DNA of 47,812 bases from Psychrobacter sp. BI730 (GTDB lineage: Bacteria; Pseudomonadota; Gammaproteobacteria; Pseudomonadales; Moraxellaceae): positions 1 through 47,812 of the forward strand of contig NZ_JAATTV010000020.1 of the NCBI RefSeq assembly GCF_013414195.1. The letters run 5' to 3'. The notes beneath the pieces are model-generated. The model did not search any database. It saw only the letters and a program-made list of their open reading frames with translations, and had not been told where the DNA came from. Position numbers and translations under genes: made by a program. Below, piece by piece: positions 25,197 to 33,374 of this stretch (within the stretch, counting starts at the first letter, position 1; each line of letters opens with the position of its first letter).

Positions 25197-26062
25197 GCCT
25201 ATTTAAACGGCAAAAAAGTCGACAAGAAAAAATAACAGATATAGAGTTTGAGGCGCCAACAGATACAACACAGAATAGTGAGTCTGGAGATACGTTAGGT
25301 ACGCTTGGCGATATGCCTATTACCGGACATTTAATCGAGCTGCGTACGCACTTAATAAGAATATGCGTGGTCGTCTTAATTATATTCTTAGTATTGGTGG
25401 GATTTTCACGCGAGCTTTATAATCTTTTATCAGACCCATTAGTGGCGCAGTTACCCATCAATTCGACCATGATTGCCACTGATATAACGTCAAACTTTAT
25501 GGCACCCATTCGCTTAACGATATTCGTCGCCGCATTTTTAGCAATGCCTTATATCCTGTATCAAATTTGGTCATTTGTAGCTTCCGGCTTATATAAAAAA
25601 GAGAAGAAAATTGCCATTCCTGTACTGCTATCTTCGATATTTCTATTTTATGCTGGTGTTGCTTTTTCCTACTTTGTCGTACTCAAAGGGGTATTGAAAT
25701 TTTTTATTATGTTCGCTCCGCAGAACGTTATACCAATGACCGATATTGACAGTTATCTGAGCTTTGCCCTCAAGCTATTTATGGTGTTTGGACTGACTTT
25801 TGAGATTCCAGTGGTTACCTTATTGCTGATAATGGCCGGAATCGTTTCTACTCAAATTTTAGAAGATAAGCGTCGTTATATCATAGTCGGCTGTTTTGGG
25901 ATCGCCGCGGTAGTGACACCGCCTGATGGTGTATCAATGCTGTTGTTGGCGATTCCTATGTGGCTATTATTTGAGCTGGGTTTACTCTTAGCAAAGATAT
26001 TAATTAAAAATGAACGAAATAATGATTTAGTCTCAGGGAATGAAACATTAGAAAGTAGCTAG
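25193..26062 (+). CDS. tatC: Twin-arginine translocase subunit TatC
   Basis: 289 residues starting at GTG 25193, with GGAGGCGG just upstream and a 4-base overlap with tatB. After a charged N-terminal extension of about 40 residues comes the TatC core: GHLIELRTHLIR (signal-peptide binding site with the conserved Glu), FVASGLYKKEKK, a cluster of six membrane helices, and FGIAAVVTPPDGVSMLLLAIPMW. TatC reads the twin-arginine signal. The N-terminal extension is longer than usual for the family. With TatA and TatB it makes a complete extra translocase for the copper locus. Confidence 0.96.
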   Translation: MSLFKRQKSRQEKITDIEFEAPTDTTQNSESGDTLGTLGDMPITGHLIELRTHLIRICVVVLIIFLVLVGFSRELYNLLSDPLVAQLPINSTMIATDITSNFMAPIRLTIFVAAFLAMPYILYQIWSFVASGLYKKEKKIAIPVLLSSIFLFYAGVAFSYFVVLKGVLKFFIMFAPQNVIPMTDIDSYLSFALKLFMVFGLTFEIPVVTLLLIMAGIVSTQILEDKRRYIIVGCFGIAAVVTPPDGVSMLLLAIPMWLLFELGLLLAKILIKNERNNDLVSGNETLESS

Positions 26063-26086
26063 CACTACTTAAATACGCCAAGAACC

Positions 26087-26116
26087 TTTTTTACTTTTTA
26101 CTTTTTACTTTTTACT
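26087..26116 (+). repeat. Short 7-bp tandem repeat (ACTTTTT)
   Basis: Four head-to-tail copies of ACTTTTT/TTTTTAC lie between tatC and the ATP-grasp-like gene. It is a simple-sequence stretch, possibly a spacer or slippage site before the weak ribosome site of the next gene. Confidence 0.6.
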
Positions 26117-26159
26117 AGAGTATGTCAGCGTGAGTACTCTACTTAGCGACGGACTCTAA

Positions 26160-27449
26160 ATGGAACACCCAACTAATAACAACGAAAAAAATGACGGTCT
26201 TGCAAATCGACTTAACCAAGAGTGCTACTGCATTACCCTTGATCGTAAAGCGCTTAATACAAGCCTTCAAGATCAATTGGTAGAAACTAGAAACAATCCA
26301 ATAGGAGCGAACGAGCTTAATAAGCTTTTTTCAGCAACACCCGTGTTCGTTCCCAAAACAGAGATAGAGGCGATGGAGCGAATCGTCAGGGCTATCGAGT
26401 CAGCTGCCGAACTGCCATTGTATCAAGAGCAAGTGCTGTCGTGGGCACCAGAAATAGCTGCTTTCGACCCAGGCCCAATAGGGGCCCTCATGGGTTATGA
26501 CTTTCACTTGGGTAGCGATGGACCTCAGCTCATCGAGGTCAATACTAATGCCGGTGGCGCATTTCTGAATGTGTTGCTCGCTCGCGCACAAAAACGCTGT
26601 TGCAACCCCTCAGAGCAAAGCGCTGCAACCAATCAAATGCTAGATAGGTTCGAGGAAGCAGTGTTTGACATGTTCAAACAGGAATGGCAGCGACAGTCCG
26701 CTGTTGCTATGCCCAATCGGATAGCCATTGTGGACAATGACCCCGAGAGTCAGTTCATGTTCTTAGAGTTTGAGTTAGCCTGTCAACTGCTCCAAGCTAG
26801 AGGTATTGATACTGTGATACTTGATCCCTCTGAACTCGAGTATATCGACGGTACGTTAACAGCCCATGGCCAGAAAATCGATATGATTTACAATCGGCTT
26901 GTCGACTTTGCATTTGAGGACCCTGACCATGTATTGCTTAAGCAGGCTTATTTAGAGGGTGCTGTGGTAGTGACACCCAATCCCCGCGTACATGCTATGT
27001 TGGCCAATAAGCAAAACCTGACATTGCTATCAGACTCCCAAATATTGCGCTCTTGGGGTCTGGATGAGGCTGCAGTGGAGTGCCTCGAAAGGTCTGTACC
27101 GAGGACTAAGATTGTATCAAGAGACGATGCAGCAGAGTTGTGGCTTACTCGGCGGCAACTGTTTTTTAAGCCAGTTGCTGGTCATGGAAGCAAAGGCGTT
27201 TATCGCGGTAGCAAACTGACTCGACGCGTCTTCGAAAACATTCTGGATGAAGATTATATCGCACAGACCTTTGTCCCTGCAGGAGAGAGATCACTCAAAA
27301 TTGATGACATCGTAACAACAAGAAAGGTAGATATACGTCTTTATACGTATGGCGGAAAACTGTTACTACCTGCTGCGCGTGTGTATCAAGGTCAGGTGAC
27401 TAACTTCCGTACGCCAGGCGGTGGATTCGCGCCTGTCTTTCAGGTGTGA
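26160..27449 (+). CDS. ATP-grasp-like protein of unknown role
   Basis: 429 residues, soluble, no signal peptide. Two ATP-grasp-style blocks are visible: LIEVNTNAGGAFLNVLLARA (about residues 124-143), like the E-x-N Mg-binding end of such enzymes, and FFKPVAGHGSKGVYRG (about 340-355), like the Lys plus Gly-rich ATP loop, followed by KVDIRLYTYGGKLLLPAARVYQ and a conserved-looking end NFRTPGGGFAPVF. Having an E-x-N block ahead of the ATP loop suggests a circularly permuted or duplicated arrangement. ATP-grasp enzymes join a carboxylate to an amine or thiol. I recall uncharacterised relatives with the same ends but no assigned substrate. It closes the copper locus behind tatC. The start has no clear RBS. 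Confidence 0.6.
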   Translation: MEHPTNNNEKNDGLANRLNQECYCITLDRKALNTSLQDQLVETRNNPIGANELNKLFSATPVFVPKTEIEAMERIVRAIESAAELPLYQEQVLSWAPEIAAFDPGPIGALMGYDFHLGSDGPQLIEVNTNAGGAFLNVLLARAQKRCCNPSEQSAATNQMLDRFEEAVFDMFKQEWQRQSAVAMPNRIAIVDNDPESQFMFLEFELACQLLQARGIDTVILDPSELEYIDGTLTAHGQKIDMIYNRLVDFAFEDPDHVLLKQAYLEGAVVVTPNPRVHAMLANKQNLTLLSDSQILRSWGLDEAAVECLERSVPRTKIVSRDDAAELWLTRRQLFFKPVAGHGSKGVYRGSKLTRRVFENILDEDYIAQTFVPAGERSLKIDDIVTTRKVDIRLYTYGGKLLLPAARVYQGQVTNFRTPGGGFAPVFQV

Positions 27450-27520
27450 TCGTCTAGGTCTTATTTAGATGGCATTAGGCTGTTATAAGTCCGGTTAACT
27501 AATTCAATATTCTTCTTACC

Positions 27521-28550
27521 TAACCCCAGTTCGGGATAAGCCACATTGTAACTCATTGATACTATTTACAATGTAGCCACCTGCCCTTGCTGAGGCATGT
27601 TTTTGATGGTGGGTTTATAGGGAAACCAGCGATAAGCAATCAAACCTGACAGCAAGTTTGTAATAAAACCCGTGACACTACGATGGCGTGAATGCTCAAT
27701 CTGACACAAGTTTTTCAGCTCCCCAAACACCGTCTCAACCAAAGAGCGATGATTGAGTAGCGCCTCATCTATCGGCTTGAGTACTTGCGGTTTCATATTA
27801 CGCCGAAGTTTCGTTATCAGCCTAGTATCACTGTGTTTTGTGAGCCACTCGTTCAGTGCTTTACTGATATAGCCTCTATCCCCAAACACCTTGCCAAACA
27901 CAGGCGTTGCCATATCCTTAACAGGCACTCTGTCATCCGTATTACCCGCAGTGACTTTAACAGATACAAGCTCGCCCTTGTGATTGATAATGGCGTGCAG
28001 CTTAAAGCCGTAAAACCAGCCCATGCTGCTTTTGCCTCGGGTTGCAAGTCCCTTAAAGACTTTATGACGGTAGATACGTTTGTTATGACAAACTGCTATC
28101 TTGGTTGAATCAATATAGCTGATACCTGTACAGTCGCCCATCATGCTTTGCAAGTAGGCACACAGTGGCATGATACTGCGCGGCATAAGCTTTATAAATC
28201 GTGAGTAGCTCGGCAGGTTTGGAAACTCCTGTTTCATCATGCCATGCATATGGTGGTAGTAAAAAGACTTAAACTGTCGATACCGCCGTTGATGAAACAG
28301 TACCAAGATGGTCATAATCTCTGCTACACTTATCTGGCATGCTCTTAACCTTTGGTGTCCCGTTGCGATTAAGTGAGCGTCAAACTCAGGTTTGAATTGC
28401 TAATAAAAGTCGTCAATATGGCAGTATAGTTCGGTTAGGTTGTCCATGTAAGAAGTCCTTGTTGTGAAGTTTGTCTTGGTAAACTTACTTTAGCAACTTT
28501 GGACTTCTTTTTTTATCTTTTTTTTGAGCGCTTATCCCGAACTGGGGTTA
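27521..28550 (-). mobile_element. IS982-family insertion sequence
   Basis: About 1.03 kb bounded by perfect inverted repeats TAACCCCAGTTCGGGATAAG (from 27521) and its complement ending at 28550. It contains one transposase frame of IS982 type, interrupted by an early stop. The flanks (...TTCTTACC and TCATAAC...) show no clear target duplication, which suggests later rearrangement or insertion by recombination. Confidence 0.92.
27566..28447 (-). pseudogene. IS982-family transposase with a nonsense mutation
   Basis: Read from ATG 28447 the frame gives MDNLTELYCHIDDFY, stop (TAG), QFKPEFDAHLIATGHQ and then continues open to 27566, 293 codons in all, the normal IS982 length. The stop replaces what is probably a Gln codon (CAG to TAG) at position 16. 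The catalytic part is intact, including SYIDSTKIAVC, FGDRGYISKAL and SLVETVFGELKN with the DDE acidic residues. Restart at an internal Met (for example at 28315) would lose the N-terminal 44 residues, so the element is probably immobile unless the stop is suppressed. Confidence 0.85.
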
Positions 28551-28572
28551 TCATAACTAAAGAAGCGAAGTA

Positions 28573-28644
28573 ATACTCAAATACTCAAATACTCAAATAC
28601 TCAAATACTCAAATACTCAAATACTCAAATACTCAAATACTCAA
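28573..28644 (+). repeat. Nine perfect 8-bp tandem repeats (ATACTCAA)
   Basis: 72 bases made of nine identical ATACTCAA units, flanked by ordinary AT-rich DNA 23 bases from the IS end. Unit length and copy number are the same as in the centromere-like GTATATAA array at the plasmid ends, but the sequence differs. Confidence 0.9.
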
Positions 28645-28687
28645 AATCATTTTGACTATCTGTATCAAGGCTTGTCAAATTACAATG

Positions 28688-28737
28688 GTCTGTTATCAGC
28701 AGTTCCTTTTATACAGTCTGTTTTAAGTAGTTTATTA
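28688..28737 (+). repeat. Imperfect 50-bp direct repeat, left copy
   Basis: It aligns without gaps to 31548-31597 at roughly three quarters identity, sharing GTCTGTTAT, GTTCC, ACAGTCTG and TTTAAGTAG blocks. The two copies bracket the Fic gene and the serine recombinase. Confidence 0.55.
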
Positions 28738-28885
28738 GCGTAAATAGGGTCAAGAAAAATATTGATTACGTTTTAGGCTATGGTATTTCAGCCGAATCTC
28801 TTATAGCCGAATCATCATCGCAACGATGATATTTATACCAGATTGATTATCAAAGTAGGCTTCCCTGCGTATAGCAGGGTTTCCC

Positions 28886-30499
28886 CTACCTATTCAAATC
28901 ATCTGTCTCATCTTTAAAGGTTTCTACAACGACAGCAAAAATGTCATCCCAAACTGCCTCATTTGCCAAAAACGGATAATCCTTAAGTAGCTTATTACTT
29001 TTAGCACCTTTATTTTGTAGCATGCTGCGAATGATTCTATCGGCATAGCTGTTGGGCATCTCAATAATCTCTTTTATCGCCAGTCGTGCATGGTCATGTT
29101 GTCTTAGGTACTGTGACTCGTTATGCATCTCTTTTTCAATAACATGCGCAATCAGTCCTGATAAGTACTGAACATGAGGCGTCAGGTCCATAAAGCGCCA
29201 TGCCGGTTGAATAAGGTGACTGTCTTCAAAATTTAAGTTTGAGCGAATACCATCAGGGTAAGTAATCGCTTGTTTATCAAAGCTGTAATGATCACGGATT
29301 TGCTTCATAAGGGGCACAGAGACACGGTCTAAGATTTTATCATAGGCATGACGGTCTGAGGGATGCTCAGCAATGGCTTGTGATATAGGTAGGATAATCG
29401 GCTCATGAATGACTTGGTCTCGTCTAAGGACATCATTAATTAAAAAGCGATGTACGCGGCCATTGCCATCCGCTAATGGATGAATATACACAAAGGCAAA
29501 GGAGACAACAGCACTACGCATCAGTGCTGATTGTCCCTCAGTCTTCTCCATAAATACCTGTAATCCTGCTAGCTTATTAGCAATGTCATCAGCAGGTGGC
29601 GCGATATAATGCACAATTTCTTTAAAGCCATTCACCTGGGTATGCGACACAAAAACTGGAGATTGACGGACGCCATACTGCTGGATGACCGTTTTGCTAC
29701 CAAGTATCTCTTGTTGCAACTCTGCTAGCGACTCAGGATCAAGCGGGATATCGCCCTTGCCGGTACGCCTTGCCATTACATCGGCGAAACGTTCAATACG
29801 TTTTAACTCTTTCCCTTCACCTTCTATAGTAAAACTGGCTTTACTCTCTCGTAATGTCATCCATACGGAGGCACGCATCAGTAAGTCTTGCCCAAATTCA
29901 TCGTTCAGCTTGTCAACCATTGTGGCAATATCGAGTGCAGCGGCTTTCGTAAATGCCTCTGTTTTCACCAGTTGAGGACAGAAATGACGGGTTCCTGCAA
30001 GATTGTCATTGATACGCCAACGAGCATTCTTTATGACATGCGCAGGGCTTGAAGTAACCTGCTTCTTAGCATCTAAAGCGTCCACATAGTTACCGCCTAA
30101 ATTACTCGGTACTGCTAACTGCTGACCCATGAGCCATTCATACAAGAAAGCCATTCTACGGGCATAGCTGCCTGTGGGCTCAGCGTTTACCCATGCTTGT
30201 ACGTCATTAGCCCCTATCTGCTCAAACAGACGAGCCAGTAACTCCAAATTCAGTACTTCATGACGCATGTGAAACTGTAAGTGCGCAATGATCGTGTCCA
30301 GTGGACGCGCGGTTTCCTGATAAGCATTATGGATGACATCACCGTCTTTATAGGTTTGCCTGCGCCCACCGATACTACTGCTGACATATAAAGGCGAAAC
30401 CAGCTCGATGCTGGCATAACGGATAAGCCATGCTGCGCCAATAGGGTCTGAAGTAGGGGTATTCATCATGAGGGGCTCAAGCGATTCTAGATAAGCCAT
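28886..30499 (-). CDS. Fic-domain protein (probable AMP transferase)
   Basis: 537 residues (or 526 from the ATG at 30466; neither start has a good RBS). The Fic core motif is HPLADGNGRVHRFL (about residue 340), with His and the phosphate-binding DGNGR; the usual HPF is HPL here. Upstream, SKASFTIEGEG (about residue 225) matches the (S/T)xxxE(G/N) inhibitory helix placed N-terminal to the core, so the enzyme carries its own antitoxin-like brake. Fic enzymes transfer AMP from ATP to target proteins. It stands alone between an IS and a recombinase, with TATAAT-like boxes inside a dyad ATGCAAT/ATTGCAT (about 30510-30557) in its promoter. The target is unknown. Confidence 0.9.
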   Translation of the reverse strand: MAYLESLEPLMMNTPTSDPIGAAWLIRYASIELVSPLYVSSSIGGRRQTYKDGDVIHNAYQETARPLDTIIAHLQFHMRHEVLNLELLARLFEQIGANDVQAWVNAEPTGSYARRMAFLYEWLMGQQLAVPSNLGGNYVDALDAKKQVTSSPAHVIKNARWRINDNLAGTRHFCPQLVKTEAFTKAAALDIATMVDKLNDEFGQDLLMRASVWMTLRESKASFTIEGEGKELKRIERFADVMARRTGKGDIPLDPESLAELQQEILGSKTVIQQYGVRQSPVFVSHTQVNGFKEIVHYIAPPADDIANKLAGLQVFMEKTEGQSALMRSAVVSFAFVYIHPLADGNGRVHRFLINDVLRRDQVIHEPIILPISQAIAEHPSDRHAYDKILDRVSVPLMKQIRDHYSFDKQAITYPDGIRSNLNFEDSHLIQPAWRFMDLTPHVQYLSGLIAHVIEKEMHNESQYLRQHDHARLAIKEIIEMPNSYADRIIRSMLQNKGAKSNKLLKDYPFLANEAVWDDIFAVVVETFKDETDDLNR

Positions 30500-30775
30500 T
30501 TTGCAGAAAAGCGATTATGAATGCAATATAATGATTATAATGAAGCCTCATTGCATTAAATCGATTTTTATATGACGCTGTGATGTCTTTAGATAAAGAT
30601 CGAAGGGCGTTTTAAGTGGGCATAATTGAACGAAATTGAATGATGAAAATACACCGTTCTTAACACAGCTACGTAGTAATAGAGTACCTATTTCTGCAAA
30701 TAAAGCCTTCTTGCCTCGCGTGTAAAGCCTTATATATCAGCTGTTTATGAACAAAAATAAAATAAAATACCTCAG

Positions 30776-31369
30776 CTATGAGCCTGGCTTTAACACCCGG
30801 TAAACAGTAGCTACGCCAACACCAACTGCCTTAGCGATTTCCTCTTTTGTCATATTGCCTTGACTGTCTAATTCTCTAATACGATTGTGTTTCGTTGTAT
30901 TAGGCTTCTTACCGGAGGGCTTATAGCCACTGTTAGCCAATCCCTGCTTGATACGCTCTCTACGCTTGTCGTTATCAAGCTTTGCCATCGTTGCTAATAA
31001 GTCGATCAGCATATGGTTAATCACTGTTAGGATCTCACCTGTCATGCCATTATTAACTGTATGCGTCGTTGGTAGATCAGCCACCACCAATCGCAAGCCT
31101 TTGTCTTTGATACGCTGCTTTAGAATTGCAAAATCATCTTGAGATAATCGGCTTAATCTATCCACGCTTTCAACCAGTAGAATATCGCCTTGCTCAGCGT
31201 CCTTTAGCAGCTTGGCTAATAATGGTCTATCGAGCTTTGTACCACTGAAATGCTCGACGTACTCAACATGGTTATCATCATAACTTGTACTGAAAGCCAC
31301 CAAATCAGCCAATGCTCTGGTAGCGTCTTGATCCTTAGTGCTGGCTCTCACATAAATACGAACAGTCAT
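30776..31369 (-). CDS. Serine recombinase (resolvase/invertase family)
   Basis: 197 residues. The catalytic Ser is in YVRASTKDQ (residue 10), with ESVDRLSRLSQDDF and the long E helix (GEILTVINHMLIDLLATMAKLDNDKRRERIKQGL) of the resolvase/invertase family, and a C-terminal helix-turn-helix (MTKEEIAKAVGVGVATVYRVL). It is full length for the small serine recombinases, which resolve multimers or invert DNA. The AT-rich region upstream contains repeated TGATA/TATCA half sites that may be its res site. It could serve as the plasmid's multimer resolution system or be cargo with the Fic gene. Confidence 0.93.
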   Translation of the reverse strand: MTVRIYVRASTKDQDATRALADLVAFSTSYDDNHVEYVEHFSGTKLDRPLLAKLLKDAEQGDILLVESVDRLSRLSQDDFAILKQRIKDKGLRLVVADLPTTHTVNNGMTGEILTVINHMLIDLLATMAKLDNDKRRERIKQGLANSGYKPSGKKPNTTKHNRIRELDSQGNMTKEEIAKAVGVGVATVYRVLKPGS

Positions 31370-31917
31370 AACCCACCTCTATTATTTAGACTTAATAATT
31401 AGTGCTCATTGATAATAACAAGATATTACTATCATTTAATAATATAAAAAAGTCTAATGATAGATAGATTATCATTTAAAGGTTTTATGTTTTGGGTATA
31501 GGCTAATGATAGGAAAAAAGCACAGCAGCCAGTCTTATAATTCAAAAGTCTGTTATAGATGGTTCCATGCTAACAGTCTGCTTTAAGTAGTCTGTTAATA
31601 GGTTTGAAAGGTAAAATAACTGGTTTCCTTGGGGTATACCCTACGATAACAGGAAATCCATCGCGGATGACAAAACCTGTTTAGCTTTTAAACAAGACGG
31701 GTTTGTCGATAGTATGTAAGATAAGTTGGAAAAGTAACTAGAGTGTAAGACTATTCATACTGGGTCTGAATCAAAGTTTTATTGTGATTAATTTCTGCTC
31801 AATATTATTCATTTGTCGCCATGATGAGTGATGGCGGCTTGTAATTTAGTTAGGAAAAATAATCTTGAGTAATAATATACGTTTGTATCATTTGTATCAT
31901 TTGTAGCAGAGCTTGTT
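31370..31917. other. Recombinase upstream region with candidate res site
   Basis: No gene in this stretch. Between about 31405 and 31512 there are several TGATA/TATCA half sites: ATTGATAAT...ATTACTATCAT, the dyad AATGATA-GATAGAT-TATCATT (about 31455-31475), and another AATGATAGG at about 31504. Clusters of imperfect dyads just upstream of a resolvase gene are typical of res. The right copy of the 50-bp direct repeat (31548-31597) follows. Beyond it I see only a GGGTATACCC palindrome near 31632. Confidence 0.45.
31548..31597 (+). repeat. Imperfect 50-bp direct repeat, right copy
   Basis: Partner of 28688-28737, same orientation. With it, this copy encloses fic and the recombinase, about 2.8 kb, and may mark the ends of an old insertion or a recombination product. 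Confidence 0.55.
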
Positions 31918-32280
31918 CTAGGCTTCTTTACTTACACTTTTCTGTAAGTTATTTTTTAGTAAATGATCGAATATAAATGGGCCAAAAGGTAAGAGTGAGC
32001 CGAGTACGCCCGCAGGTATTGCCCAAAGAGGCATTTTCATTTTGATAGCTGAGCCTATAAGTATTATGATATAGGTAATAAACAAAATACCGTGTGCCAT
32101 ACCGATGTATTTCACACCTTCTGGAATATCCAGCATATATTTTAGTGGCATGGCGATGAAGAGCAATAATAAGAAAGAGGTGCCTTCTAGGTAGCCTATA
32201 AGGGTAAGACTTTTTAACGCGGTCTCTTGTTTTTTTCTAAGGCTGTGAATTTTTTCAATAGTTGGCTGAGCCTGTGACAC
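31918..32280 (-). CDS. DUF3817-family small membrane protein
   Basis: 120 residues from GTG 32280, with AAGGA spaced well upstream. A charged N-terminal helix (about 1-22) precedes three membrane segments, with the family-typical LIGYLEGTSFLLLLFIAMPLKY and VKYIGMAHGILFITYIIIL stretches and PFGPFIFDHLL at the end. DUF3817 proteins are integral membrane proteins of unknown function. It follows lspA and the ccm genes in the same direction, 245 bases on, so it may belong to that unit. No metal-binding motif is obvious. Confidence 0.85.
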   Translation of the reverse strand: MSQAQPTIEKIHSLRKKQETALKSLTLIGYLEGTSFLLLLFIAMPLKYMLDIPEGVKYIGMAHGILFITYIIILIGSAIKMKMPLWAIPAGVLGSLLPFGPFIFDHLLKNNLQKSVSKEA

Positions 32281-32525
32281 TATATTTTCCTTTTGTTATT
32301 ATCAATAAAGAATTTATGGATTATTCAATGTCTCTATAATAATGGCTCTACGCAGAGCTTTTAAGTATTGGGTTTTAAGACCTAAAATGAGTGAGTACCT
32401 ATACCAGTCATACATTACCTTCCAGTTCACATTTTATAAACATACTCAAGTATAAAAAGTATTTTTCCGTATAGAGTGACTACGACGCTAGTTCATTTTG
32501 TTTGTGATAATCGGCATCAATGTGC

Positions 32526-33233
32526 TTATTTATTACGCTTACTTTCTAAAAATATCATGTCAATTATAATCAATGCGACACCGACACAGACACCTATATC
32601 TGCAACATTGAAAATAGGATAATTCCAGACATCAGCATAATGCACATGGATAAAGTCAACCACTTTACCAATTCTTAAACGATCGATTAAGTTGCCAATC
32701 GCACCACCGAGCATTAAGGCTAACCCCATGGACAATAGCTTGGCTGCACGTGGCGCTTTGATTAAATAAACCGTTAAAAAGATAGCCATTACAAAAGCTA
32801 AGCCTGAGAAAAACCATTTCTGCCAACCGCCAGCGTCGGCTAAAAAGCTAAATGCTGCCCCATAGTTATAAGCGAGTGTCCAGTTGAGAAATGGTTCAAT
32901 GACCGGTACGGGGTCATTGAACGCTAATTTGGTTTGGGCCAACCACTTAGTCCATTGATCAAGTATTAATACCATTATCGCCAACAAATACCAGATAAAA
33001 GCGCGACTGCCATTGGCAACCATTTTTGGCATTTTATTCAACTTACCTTTAGGTGTTATCGAGTTGCCTGAGGTTACGTACATAGCTTTAGGCGTATGAT
33101 TCATGGTTTTAGAGTCAATTGATTGATGAGTACTACTCACAGCTATAGGTACTTTATTGTCAGCAATATTAGTACTAGCCGATTCAACGCTATTCAATTT
33201 AGTACTATCTAATCTGTCGGTAGATTCAGTCAT
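32526..33233 (-). CDS. lspA: Lipoprotein signal peptidase (LspA) with an N-terminal extension
   Basis: LspA cuts the signal peptide off diacylglyceryl-prolipoproteins. From ATG 33233 the protein has 235 residues, about 70 more than usual. The extra part is Ser/Thr/Asn-rich and looks disordered. An internal Met at 33023 (MVANGSRAFIWYL) would give the standard length of 165. The core has four membrane helices and the aspartic protease signature: GAIGNLIDRLRIGKVVDFI and FNVADIGV, with the two catalytic Asp, plus WTLAYNYGAAFSFL. It sits downstream of ccmI (141-base gap). It works between Lgt (11953) and Lnt (43379), both present here. Confidence 0.95.
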   Translation of the reverse strand: MTESTDRLDSTKLNSVESASTNIADNKVPIAVSSTHQSIDSKTMNHTPKAMYVTSGNSITPKGKLNKMPKMVANGSRAFIWYLLAIMVLILDQWTKWLAQTKLAFNDPVPVIEPFLNWTLAYNYGAAFSFLADAGGWQKWFFSGLAFVMAIFLTVYLIKAPRAAKLLSMGLALMLGGAIGNLIDRLRIGKVVDFIHVHYADVWNYPIFNVADIGVCVGVALIIIDMIFLESKRNK

Positions 33234-33374
33234 AGTTGTTTTCTTTATCTGTGTTTATACAATGAACAATGTTAAACGTATATGTTTTTAGTATACGACT
33301 ATTAATAGCGCCACTTTTAAAAACGGCTCCACTTACCGCTCTGGTATTATGAAACTTACGGTAATAATTTTTTA

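Larger units (their letters stand above)
28448..28885. other. Gene-free stretch between the IS and the Fic gene
   Basis: It holds the right end of the IS (to 28550), the nine-copy ATACTCAA array (28573-28644), one copy of an imperfect 50-bp direct repeat (28688-28737) and a small dyad CCCTGC-GTATA-GCAGGG (about 28864-28880) just beyond the Fic stop. No coding frame is convincing. Confidence 0.55.

Noticed and set aside
27521..28550. Target-site duplication around the IS982 element
   Set aside because: The flanks TTCTTACC and TCATAACT share only scattered bases; no convincing duplication.
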